Positions 1 to 9,912 of a stretch of DNA of 34,996 nucleotides are shown here, piece by piece. The DNA is from Priapulus caudatus. Its lineage: Eukaryota; Priapulida; Priapulimorpha; Priapulimorphida; Priapulidae. Positions within the stretch are counted from its first letter, which is position 1, and every line of letters starts with the position of its first letter. The stretch spans positions 81,145 to 116,140 of the forward strand of contig NW_014577153.1 in the NCBI RefSeq assembly GCF_000485595.1, given 5' to 3'. The notes under the pieces are model-generated. The model was not told where the DNA came from. It ran no database searches and was given only the letters and a program-made list of their open reading frames with translations. The position numbers and the translations under genes were made by a program.

Positions 1-308
1 TAAACAATGAAAAACAAACAGTAAACAGGGCTAAACAAGCACGTACATGCACACGACGTTACGCACACGCAGGCATTCAACACCCCGAGTAACCGATTGT
101 AACCGATCATCGGTTACTTGGGTCCAACTGATGATCGATTACGAAATTACAACCGATTGACAACACTACTGATAGGGCATATGCTGCAACGCTAGTAGCA
201 TGGTTGTTTATAACGGAAGTTAACGCGGATGCACGCACAGTTTCAGCATAAACTCGTCGCTCGTGCGAGTAACTCGGAATGCCTGCAGACGACGCATGGT
301 TTTGTATC
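1..308. other. Window start, no gene recognised
   Basis: AT-rich non-coding DNA with no recognisable exon. Upstream exons of the TTC17-like gene could lie before the window. Around 90-165 there are several short direct and inverted copies of a CCGAT/ATCGGTTA-type motif, too irregular to name as an element. Confidence 0.4.
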
Positions 309-310
309 AA

Positions 311-2863
311 ATGAAAGTGTCAATGACACTATAGCTCACCATATATACCATATATACGGTTTTCGATTATCGCGCAAATAAAAGCAATAAAAGTTTTCTG
401 TTTACAGTTTACTGTCAATTTACTGTAACGAAGAATCTAAAACAATATTACACGTAGGTAGGTAGGTAGGTAGGTAAATTTAACAAAATCGAATGAATCT
501 AGATGGCCATTTTCATTTTTGCCAAAAAGTGGGCGTGGCTCGAAAGTAGGTCGACTGGCGTGCTCCAAAATAGGACGTGCAAATCTCTCCCATAGGAGTA
601 ACAACTGTATGCAATTTGAAACATGTGGGTCAAACGGTTCTTGAGTTATCGTTGACCGTAGGCAGACACGGAAATGCATAGTGAAATTGCCAAAATCTAC
701 CTAATTTGCTTAATTTAAAAAAAATATCAAAACCCGTGTTATATGTTTTGGGGCCAGTCCTAATTCATTCACATACCAAAAATGACCAAAATCCATTGAA
801 CCTGAACTGACTTATGGCCATTTCCATTTTTGCCAAAAAGTGGGTGTGGCTCGAAAGTAGGTCCACTGGCGTGCTCCAAAATAAGACGTTCAAATCTCTC
901 CCATAGGAGTAACAACTGTATGCAATTTGAAACATGTAGCTCAAACGGTTCTTGAGTTATCGTTGACCGTAGGCAGACACTGAAATGCATAGTGAAATTG
1001 CCAAAATCTACCTCATTTGCATAATTTAAAAAAAATATCAAAACCCCTGTGATATGTTTTGGGGCCAGTCCTTATTCATTCACATACCAAAAATTAGCAA
1101 AATCCGTTGAACCTGAACTGACTTATGGCCATTTCCATTTTTGCCAAAAAGTGGGTGTGGCTCGAAAGTAGGTCAACTGGCATGCTTCAAAATAGGACGT
1201 TCACATTTCTCCCATAGGAGTAACAACTGTCTGCAATTTGAAACGTGGGTCAAACGGTTCTCAAGTTATCGTTGACCGTAGCCAAATGTTGACGGACGGA
1301 CGGACGTACGACGGACAACGCCCCATGGCAATAGCTCATCTTGACGATGTCAAGGTGAGCTAAAAATTGACCCACTGTTACCAAACGATGTATTAGCCAA
1401 AGAAACATTATGTATTCGGACATTTCAAATCTTTCATTGGACCTTCCAAAAATATTGCGGGCAAAACCCACTATTTTCAGTCCCTGTAGTCATGCACAAT
1501 TTAAATTTGTAAAACCTAGTTTTCATGGAAAACACGTCAGAAAAACTACTCTTCTTCCAATCATGTACCATAACAAGCATTTACAAGTGTCGATTATGTT
1601 TTTAGCTCACCTTGAAATTGTCAAGATGTGCTATTGCCATGGGGCGTTGTCCGTCGTACGTCCGTCCATCCATCAACATTTGGCTACGATCAACGATAAC
1701 TCAAGAACCGTTTGAGCTACATGTTTCAAATTGCATACAGTTGTTACTCCTATGGGAGAGATTTGAACGTCCTATTTTGAGGCACGCCAGTTGACCTACT
1801 TTCGAGCCACGCCCACTGTTTGGCAAAAATAGAAATGGCCATAAGTCAGTTCAGGTTCAAAGCATTTTGCTAATTTTTGGTATGTGAATGAATAACGACT
1901 GGCCCCAAAACATATCACAGGGATTTTGATATTTTTTTTAAATTATGCAGATTAGGTATATTTTGGTAATTTCACTATGCATTTTTCGGTGTCCTGCCTA
2001 CGGTCACAATAACTCAAGAACCGTTGAGCTACATGTTTCAAATGCATACAGTTGTTACTCCTATGGGAGAAGATTGAACGTCCTATTTTGAGCACGCACG
2101 TTGACGCTACTTCGAGCAGCGCCGACTGTTTGCACAATAGAAATGGCCATAAGTCAGTTCTAGGTTCAAGCATTTGCTAATTTTTGGTATGTGATGAATA
2201 ACGACTGGTCGCCAAACATCATCACAGGATGTTTTTTTTTTGATATTTTTTAAATTATGGCAGATTTAGGCTATTTTGGTAATTTTCACTATGCATTTCC
2301 GTTCTGCCTACGTCTACATATAAACTCAAGAACGTTTGACGCTACATTGTTTCAAATTGCATACAGTTGTTACTCCTATGGAGAGATTGTGAACGTCCTA
2401 TTTTGGAGCATGCCAGTCGACCTACTTTCGAGCCACGCCCACTTTTTGGCAAAAATGGAAATGGCCATCTAGATTCATTCGATTTTGTTAAATTTACCTA
2501 CCCACCTACCTACCTACCTATTCATACCTACGTGTAATATTGTGTTTAGATTCTTGTTACAGTATTTAACTGGAATATTTTACTTTTATTTGCGCAATAA
2601 GCGAAAACCAAAATGGCGATCATTTAGGTGTAGCGTCATCTCTCGCCCAGATTTTCAGACTTTCACATCTGAAACATTTTATTTTCGCATTCAAAACTAA
2701 CCGCTGGAAACAAAACAGTAACATTTCTATTAGTATAAAACCGGGAATAAGGACATTTGATCACATTTCGGTCCGTCATAAATGAAACACTTACCAAATT
2801 TTAAATATCATCTCCCTCTTCTATCACACCCAAGGTGAGCTATAGTGTCATTGACGCTTTCAT
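311..2863. mobile_element. 2.5-kb foldback (inverted-repeat) element with tandem subrepeats
   Basis: The outer ends are a 30-bp terminal inverted repeat (311-340 and 2834-2863) with one mismatch, containing TGTCAATGACACTATAGCTC at the left. Inside, the left arm carries about three tandem copies of a ~311-bp unit (anchors at 503, 815 and 1126). The right arm carries three inverted copies (anchors near 1838, 2143 and 2461). Each arm has a GTAGGTAG-type microsatellite near the outside (457-477 and 2496-2516). The arms end inwards in a GTCCGTCC-rich hairpin and the motif TTTTAGCTCACC (about 1360-1372 and 1598-1610), leaving a loop of roughly 230 bp. No transposase frame is present, so it is non-autonomous; the superfamily cannot be assigned. 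Open frames inside it are shadows of the repeat. Confidence 0.8.
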
Positions 2864-3208
2864 TGATATTTTGATGATGTACGCCTATCATATCTTGTAA
2901 TACCGCGTAGAATGTCTTGCAGTGGGTTAATATTTGCCGTAACTTTAAGTTGCTGACAATGTACACGAGGCCCCTACACCTTTCACGTTGTAGTAGCTTC
3001 AGTTGTAAGGTTAATTATCAAACACACTGCACAGCACAAATGTAGCTGTTATGTGATTCAGGAAGCTCTGTGAAAATTTCAGTCATTAGAAGTTGTGGCA
3101 GTCAATACAACGTATAGGAAACTATTTCAGAATACAATTGGCAATATGTAAATGTCTCAATTATTTCAGTTATCCTTGTGACAACTTGTGGTGTATGTCT
3201 TTCTGCAG

Positions 3209-4264
3209 TATGGTGAAAGCTGAGAAAAATGGCAATCCACGAAAAGTAGTGGACCGGTCTGTCGACTGTAATCCATATGTAAACTACACGAAGTTCGACA
3301 ACCTGATGGGTGTGGCCAACCGCAAGCAGCATCCGCCTGTACCGGAGCCGGAGGTGGCCCTCATGTTCCGCAGAAAGGGAAACAAAAACGTCGATCTAGA
3401 TCTCACGCAGCTTGAGAAGAAGCTTCGGCGTGCTAAAAAAGATGTATGTTCTACTTTCATTTTATTGTCGACTAATATCCTGCATTAAGAAAATCGAATT
3501 ATGCGTCAGAAGGTACCTCCATATATGATATCCATATGTGGTTTACTTTGAGAAACTCCACCTAGGGTCTTTGAGCAGTTGTGTTAGATCCGAGGAAGTA
3601 ATCTTAAGGTCTGAGACCTTAATCGACTTCTTAATCGAGGAGTTTGCTTCGATCTGATGGCATAAATCTTTCACGATTGCAGAAACCGAAGAACGCCGAG
3701 GTGTACAACCAGATCGGCAACTACTGGCGCATCAAGGGCGACACACACGAGTCGATAGAGTGCTTCCGGCGGTCGCTCGCCGTCCAGCCCGACCACCCGG
3801 ACGTGCTGCTGAACCTCGCGCGCGTGCTCTTCAATCTGCAGTACCTGGACGACGCCAAGTACCTGATCCTACGCTCGCTCGAGAAGCAGTCGCCTGAGCA
3901 GAACTGGCTGCAGCACTTCACGCTCGGCGAGATCCTCAAGGCGTACGGTCACGACCAGGAGGCGCGCATCCACTTTCGGCACGCGCTCGAGCTCAACCCG
4001 AGCTTCCTGCCCGCCGAGGAGCACCTGCGCAAGATGGAGACCGTTCCCGAGTCGACGGTGACCATCTACACGCTGCTCATCATCGCCTTCCTGGTGATGG
4101 CCGTGCTGGTGGGGCTGCTGTCGTCGATCGAGAGCGGCGTCGAGTACGGTGACATCCTCAAGACGCAGCGGCACTTCAATCGCGCGATGGCGATGCGCTC
4201 GATTAAACTCAGCGGTGCGAGCCACAACCAGCGGCAAAGCAAATTAAAGAAATACAACTTCTGA
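3209..4264 (+). CDS. TTC17-like: TTC17-like tetratricopeptide protein, 3' exons (partial)
   Basis: Two coding exons, 3209-3443 and 3683-4264, join in phase 0 (donor GAT|GTATGT, acceptor TTGCAG|AAA) and end at TGA 4262-4264. They encode about 271 residues counted from the Met at 3210. A Cys followed by a FDNLMGVANR block resembles the conserved C...LxGVxxR segment before TPR blocks in TTC17. Three TPR-like units follow: IGNYWRIKG...ECFRRSL, LLNLARVLF...LRSLEK, and HFTLGEILKAYG...FRHALELNP. The match to the C-terminal TPR block of TTC17 (YWRxKG, HFTLG) is clear. A hydrophobic stretch of about 23 residues (TVTIYTLLIIAFLVMAVLVG) and a basic tail follow, so the protein may be membrane anchored. 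Family members act in actin and cilium-related processes; a role here is inferred. The 3209 acceptor (TTTCTGCAG) implies a split codon from an upstream exon. The Met at 3210 could instead be a start of a short gene. Upstream exons are not seen. The second exon is much more GC-rich than its surroundings. Confidence 0.8.
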
Positions 4265-5075
4265 TTTTATCGTCGCGACAAAACTCGCGGGCACGTACAC
4301 GGCGTATAGAATGCGCATCGTCAGTGCGGAAGTAACCATATTATTGTAATTCTTCAAGTATCGTCTTGAGCTTTCAGGAAGAATGTAGGCAGAGACCCAA
4401 AGAAATTATAGGATAAAAATTTACTACATGAAGCTGAAAAGGCTCGTGTGACAAGGAACGATGTCCTTGTGTACCTGTATTTTATTTATTTTTTCGTGGT
4501 TGGGAGTGTTTCCACCACAGTGCCAATATTGAAGGTTTAAGTGTTTGTATTTTACAGTGTTTTATTGTCATTAAATTATGCAAAGTGAGCAAGAAACTTC
4601 TTATGTTGCATTGTTACATGTTAAAAAATGTAGAAAATACTGAGTTATGAAAACTCACTGAAGATTTATTTTAAATACAAGACATCACATGGCCCTGTTT
4701 AAACAAGACAAAAATATCTTGTTGCACAGCAATAGCAGAAATTCCAGGTGAACATAATATCAAATATTAGATATCATGTACTCCTGTAAATATGTTAAAA
4801 TATGTCCATATCAAAATATAAGATGTACATAATCATATGTACATATTCATGTGTACAAAATAATGGGCTTATAATACTAATACTAAGCTTGCACACAGTA
4901 TTGTAATAACACTCACATAATAACATTCACACAAAGTGCCCTTTTTAAGACAATAAAATTGTGCTGCCATCTAATGGCAACCAAATAAAATAAACAATAT
5001 CTTTCATGTGTCCTCAATCAGACCAGCAAGCTTTACAACCAAACCAAATGGGAAAGTAAATGAGTACCACTCAGC

Positions 5076-5118
5076 GAAAAAAATACACGGGAGCGGCGAA
5101 CGATTTCGCCCCCGTCAG
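5076..5118 (+). repeat. Dispersed repeat head, copy 1
   Basis: This stretch, starting with a poly-A run followed by ATACACGGG and a GCGATTT-type block and GCCCCCG, matches the start of the sequence at 25685-25729. The downstream parts differ, so only the head is shared. A diverged or chimeric non-coding repeat family is inferred. Confidence 0.4.
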
Positions 5119-6517
5119 CTTTCAAAGCGCTCTGGTAACAACAATTACGAGAGCGAAAATTTTGGAAGATGAGAATAAATCGCTCCCGTGCTGCCGGCAG
5201 CGTTCGTAATTAGTTCCGACCCGGAGTACCGAGCCCATCAAGTTTTTGCTCGGGCCACCATCTCTACGAAACTGCCGGTCCTCCTGACCGGCACTTTTTC
5301 CCCTCATATTACGCTTAAATACTACGGTTATCGCAACGGCAGTTTAGACAGACTTGTAAACGGGAGTGCATAATACGACCCGTTCCTCAACGTAGACGGG
5401 GTATCCAAAACATCTAGAGCTGCATGAACTCCCTCAACGCATGATTCGCCACACGAACAAAAACTCGCGACTGTCTAAGAAATCGATTGTGGCATCGCCG
5501 GCATGTAGTCCAGGCCAGTGTTTTTAGGAGCGCATAACAATAAGTTATATATCGCAGGGGTTATCGTGGGGAGTGAGGGCACGACCAGTGACACCTGACA
5601 CGCACGTAATCAAAGCTGTTAACTGAATTCGTCACTTTTCTTAACGTAGAAAGTGGACCGTTTTTATTCAGTTAGATATCTAGAAGCAATATGTGAACTT
5701 TATATATACTTGAAGATTCTAGGCACTTGTAACTTTGCGGATGTGCGGCAGCATTGATCTATGCATGGGGGTACCGTGGACTGGGGAGGAGAAAAACGAA
5801 AGTAAAACCTTACCCAGAAGCTCCCCCGACATACCTAGAGATTGAAACATTATTTGACCAACTCTAATTAAGTTACATGTATGCTGTTTTAATGCCAATG
5901 GTTATCTTTATATACTATTTTGTTACTCACTGCTAGTAAATAAGCGGACCACCAAATTTTTGTGCAGGTCCACCAACTTTCTAAAGACTGCTGTCCACTA
6001 GATTTTCAGCCGAAATTCGAACCCTGCGGTGCCGGGCTCGACAAACCCACTTGCCCGATGGCCTGGGCCAACCAAAATTCGCCCCCGGACAAGTAGCTTG
6101 AAATTGCACTTGCCTGTTCGGGCAAGCAAGTTTTTTTTATTGAATGGCTACACATAATGAGATTTTTCTGTTTCCACCCGTCCCTTGCATTGTTTTGCAC
6201 AGACATAAGCTGCCTTGCTGCGACAAGATTTGAATGAAAAAAACAATGCGAATAAGACATACAATCAGTGCATGCAGTCATACTTTGTAACCAACATGCA
6301 TACAGCAACATGCAAACCCGGCCTCTGTGATTTTGTCACCATTATGAATGATTGTTGACCTCGTCGATTTCGCCAAAGCATAATCTTGACTTTCGTTTGG
6401 GAAACACCTTTACGATAATTAGACACCATTTCTGGCTTCTGAGACATTATCAGAGTCAGAGCATCAAAATTATGAAAATTTTAACAAAATCATGCAATGA
6501 AAAAGTAGCTCTGGTCA

Positions 6518-6611
6518 AGCCTAAAATAGCTCCCGTAAAAATATTACGAGAGCTCTTTTTTTCATACAAAATCAAGAAAGAGCTCTCGTAAAAAAAATGA
6601 AATTTTTAGGC
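6518..6611. repeat. Small inverted repeat with AGCCTAAAA ends
   Basis: AGCCTAAAAT at the left and ATTTTTAGGCT at the right are inverted. Inside, CTCCCGTAAAAATATTACGAG is followed by a second inverted pair, AAGAGCTCTCGTAA. It has the size and shape of a small MITE, without clear target-site duplications. Confidence 0.35.
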
Positions 6612-6993
6612 TGCATGGTACCACTGCACAATACGGACTCTACAGATACAAATACCACCAGGGCTCCTACACACTAATCTATATTTGCCTTTATTACATG
6701 TTAACACATGTGGACATGTAATACTGGTTTACACATGTACCATGTGGGGGCACATTGGTTATATAAGCACAGTGGGTTTCGGCATATCTCGTGTGTTATA
6801 GCCAACTTTTCTGGAAATGCTTAGCATCTAGTACATTGCTTTGATCTATGCTGCATCTCACATGGAAACTACATCATGGCTCAGCCCGGCTGGGTTTGCA
6901 AGTGGGCCGAGAATGGAGGTGGACACGCCTAGAAATCAGACGATCAGAACAGGGAAAATAGAAACCAGTTTCAAAACGATGAACTCTCCCTGA

Positions 6994-8665
6994 TTACAAG
7001 CCTTTTTTGAGAACGATCACAGCAAAGGCGGTAGAAATCTCCAACAATGCAGGTGTGCAGCTGCAGAACGAGAAGACCCACCAGTAGAGATCACAATCCC
7101 ATACATCAAATATGAAGTAAGCAAGAGCTATGGAGCCGCTTGCGTGGGATGCTATTGCTGAAAATTGAACAACGACTAAGGACTTTGAACGTGAAACAAG
7201 TGTAAAACAGCTAGATTTAATTATGAGTAGATTTTAGAGTAAAAAAACTAAATTTAATATTTAAAGAATGACACTCTCAACCATTTGCTGTTTATCTAGT
7301 AACTGGGCTTGAGATTCAGGAGTGTCAAAATATTCTAACTCTACAATACAGAAGATCCATACACTGAATATTTCCACACAATGATAAACCAGAGGACAGG
7401 TTGCATCTACTAGTTCAACAGCATGTTGCTATTAGTGGTTTTGTAATGAAAGTGCGGGGCATGAATAACTGCAGTTCATTGCTAGTATAGACACATTCAA
7501 GCCTGTAAAAAGTGACACTCAGCAAAAATGTGAAAGGTGTTCTTTATAAACAAGTGATCATTCTATATGTGTACTTTCACTCAGTAACTGCCACTCAAGG
7601 GAAGCCCAAAAAATGTTCTTTATAGACAGGTGTCAGCTTTATACATGTAGTTTCAATGTATAACCGCCACTTAAACTAAAGGAAACACCAAGTATTTTTT
7701 ATAGTAAGGTGTCCGCTCTCTAGGGGTATCGACTAACAGAGGTTGTATAAGGATACAGACGAGAGCAACAGTTGGCATGAACATGGAAATCCCTGTGAAG
7801 AATCCAACGAGTTCCACTGCAATGAGACCTAAAGAAACTGACAGTCCAACGACGAGTCTGAAACATTACATCACAAGTTATCATTCAACATCAATACAAC
7901 AATAACATCATCTAGGAACACAGTGTATATTAGATGGAATTGGCCTCTGGTGCTACAAAATTCTACTATACTAACTAGTTCGTTCCAGAGCATGGCCTCG
8001 CGGAATTACCGTATTTTTTCAGCAAATGTCCAAAGAAAATTTGGCAGACGTGCAACCGCATGATCTTCCAAATAAGCATGTGCGTTATTGTTAATATCTT
8101 TAATTTTGAACTTCAGACTGCGGACTCGATCCTTATTTTGCTGCGGACTCCCTCTTTTTTTAGGGCAGGGAGTCCGTTGGACTCCCCTGTTTACAAGTTA
8201 ATTTCTACCCCTGAGCACCATATTGTTCCGTTCAAGTTGTAACTGACTGTTGTTGCTATAATAGTAATTGTAAATAAAAATGAGAAAATTTACAAAACTT
8301 ACTGCATGTCTTTGCGATTGTACTCATCTTGGCTGTAAGACTGTGGCAAGCATGCTAGAATATTATCACCCTGCAAAACACCGCCATGTCTATATAACGA
8401 CCACAGTCTCATATGATTTGGGTAGTTTTTAATAACATAATTTTACATGACTGAACAACCTCTCCCATGCGAATTAATTATTAGCAGACAATTTACCGTC
8501 CTGATATAACAATCATATAATGTGAAATCTTTTAAGACGAGATATGTCATGCCACATACACAATTCTGTGATTATACTCACCCTTGACCAGAAAATTATC
8601 CACGTAATGACAAGGTGTGCAATCAGTGTCAGGAATCGAGCTGGTACAATGCCAGGAATCCCCAT
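6994..8665 (-). CDS. TMEM107: Transmembrane protein 107 (ciliary transition zone)
   Basis: Four coding exons on the minus strand: 8665-8582, 8370-8303, 7857-7757 and 7157-6994. They total 417 nt, that is 138 residues plus TAA, against about 140 in human TMEM107. All introns are GT-AG and phases match (0, 2, 1). The start MGIPGIVPARFLTLIAHLV and the segment FWSR-GDNILACLPQSYSQDEY align with the vertebrate N-terminus. LVVGLSVSLGLIAVELVGF, then SIASHASGSIALAYFIFDVW and the tail IVLKKGL align with the rest. Four hydrophobic segments lie near residues 5-26, 52-76, 87-105 and 112-133. TMEM107 is a four-pass MKS-module protein that helps organise the ciliary transition zone. The ATG at 8665 was chosen by homology; the frame is open 15 codons further upstream. 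A consensus X-box lies upstream (8841-8855), suggesting RFX control. Intron 2 hosts a dispersed repeat. Confidence 0.95.
7956..8213 (-). repeat. Dispersed GGGAGTCC repeat in TMEM107 intron 2 (copy 1)
   Basis: Read on the minus strand, this stretch matches 22597-22768: it starts CAGGGGTAGAAATTAACTT and continues through repeated GGGAGTCC motifs. It then has AGTCTGAAGTTCAAAATTAA, GCTGAAAAAATACGGTAATT and AACGAACTAGTTAGTA. This copy has an extra ~60-bp stretch around 8035-8100. There is no coding capacity; a diverged non-autonomous element is inferred. Confidence 0.7.
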
Positions 8666-8775
8666 GTTCAGCAAATTGTTGGTTGTGCTAAGGTTGTCAT
8701 GTCTAGGCAAACGGTTGACCAGTAATACAGTGTTAGTAAATAAACTGGTCTACAATTTGATGCCACAAAATCGGC

Positions 8776-8815
8776 GCAATGATGATGATTGATGGTGATG
8801 ATGATGATGATTGTA
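8776..8815. repeat. GATGAT microsatellite
   Basis: Imperfect (GAT)n tract just upstream of the TMEM107 hairpin. Low-complexity DNA. Confidence 0.7.
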
Positions 8816-8826
8816 GCTCTAGTACT

Positions 8827-8885
8827 ATAGCCCGCGTACAGTTGCCGCTGGCAACAGTGGCCAGTGGCAACTGTACGCGGGCTAT
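8827..8885. repeat. Near-perfect hairpin of a CCCGCGTAC repeat family
   Basis: Arms 8827-8851 and 8861-8885 pair over about 25 bp (ATAGCCCGCGTACAGTTGCC against its complement) around a 9-nt loop. Flanking AGCTCTAGTACTAG motifs recur at 11125-11160, next to a diverged copy at 11165-11222. This identifies a repeat family and not a unique promoter palindrome. Confidence 0.8.
8841..8855. promoter_or_regulatory. Candidate RFX X-box upstream of TMEM107
   Basis: GTTGCC-GCT-GGCAAC fits the X-box consensus RYYNYY-N(1-3)-RRNRAC exactly. It is 176-190 bp upstream of the TMEM107 ATG, a usual distance for ciliary-gene X-boxes. It sits in one arm and the loop edge of the hairpin at 8827-8885. Binding is inferred, not shown. 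Confidence 0.5.
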
Positions 8886-9060
8886 GACACTTTCATATAG
8901 TACTACTACTAGAGCTATGTAGCTCTAGTACTAGAGCTAAGAGCTATGATGATTGATGGTGCAAGTTTACTTTGAACTACTTGAAGTTGTAACATTTTTG
9001 TGAAAAGATTGTACGGGAATAAAATACGACAATGCAGGAAAAGATATGAGATCCAAATTA

Positions 9061-9248
9061 GGGCCCAAGGATAGAGAACATGGGTTCCAATAAAACCAAT
9101 GTGCCTAACCCTAACCCTAACCTTAATTCTAACCCTAACCCTAACCCTAAGGCCTAACCATAACCCTAACCTATTATATTGATATAATATTATATTGATG
9201 TAAATAACATTGGTTTTATTGGGACCCATGTTCTCTATCCTTGAACCC
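9061..9248. mobile_element. MITE-like element containing interstitial telomeric repeats
   Basis: Terminal inverted repeats 9061-9102 and 9207-9248 are about 42 bp long with few mismatches (AGGATAGAGAACATGGG core). Between them, 9103-9170 is a degenerate (CCCTAA)n array, followed by an AT-rich ATATTATATTGAT stretch. The flanks contain CAAATTA and AAATGAG, a doubtful target-site duplication. No coding capacity. Confidence 0.7.
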
Positions 9249-9604
9249 AAATGAGGATAGACAGTAACACTAGGATAAGTACAGTAACACAGTCACAGAA
9301 TTTGTTTACCATTTCAAACTACAGTTACCCGCGACACTGGGATGTGGGGAACGTCATCAGATTCGAGGTCTACGTCATTACAGTATGTGAACCCACTAAA
9401 GACTGTTCTCTTGTTATCATAAAGTGCAGGCTGTCATTCGCTGACACTGACAGTACTTAGTTACTTAGTTATTTACGCTGGGATGGTTAGTGTTAACTTG
9501 TTAAAATGTATTTATATTTCTAAATCCATTTTGTGTTCGTGCGCATGTTCCCGGCAATGATTTTATAGGGCCTAACTGAAATTACTTGGCGAAGTCACTA
9601 ACGC

Positions 9605-9907
9605 TAAAACAGTCGCGTCGGTAACACTAACACTAACACTACCAGTACCACTACCAGTGACACTAACAGTAACAGTAACAGTATTAGTCAGTAACAGTAA
9701 CAGTAACATAGCTCCAAGAAACGGTATTGCTAGGGTTAGAATACCTATTGACGTTAGTCACACAGCCTGGTCGGGTTAACAGTAACACTAACACTAGTAA
9801 CAGTGTCAGTAACAGTAACAGTGACTCTATCTCCAAGAAACGGTATTGCTAGGGTTAGAATACCTATATTGACGTTATTCACACACTGACACAGCCTGGT
9901 TGGGTTA
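9605..9907. repeat. AGTAAC/CTAACA satellite with two copies of a ~75-bp repeat
   Basis: Short (AACAGT)n/(CACTAA)n runs at 9628-9710 and 9779-9823 alternate with two copies (about 9711-9779 and 9829-9907) of one sequence. That sequence starts CTCCAAGAAACGGTATTGCT and ends CACAGCCTGGT(C/T)GGGTTA. A third copy lies at about 22151-22252. The composite unit is about 120 bp. Confidence 0.7.
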
Positions 9908-9912
9908 CTGAG

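Larger units (their letters stand above)
4265..6993. other. Convergent intergenic region between TTC17-like and TMEM107
   Basis: The 3' ends of two convergent genes face each other here. On the plus strand possible poly(A) signals are ATTAAA 4570-4575, AATAAA 4952-4957 and AATAAA 4984-4989. For TMEM107 on the minus strand, TTTATT at 6689-6694 is a candidate. The rest is repetitive, AT-rich DNA: a repeat head near 5076-5118, a block of short GGGCAAG/CTTGCCC inverted motifs at 6035-6135, and a small inverted repeat at 6518-6611. No coding exon is recognised. Confidence 0.5.

Noticed and set aside
437-2700. Several 60-90 codon frames with similar peptides such as CLRSTITQEPFELHVSN
   Set aside because: They repeat with the tandem units of the foldback element and appear in both orientations, with no known domain.
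7500-7720. Repeat of TTTATA-(A/G)ACA-(A/G)GTGT motifs shared with 31240-31280 and 31710-31770
   Set aside because: Similar short phrases recur, but the copies are too diverged to set boundaries or define an element by eye.
9103-9170. Chromosome end or fusion point
   Set aside because: The telomeric units are short, degenerate and enclosed by MITE-like inverted ends, with genes on both sides.
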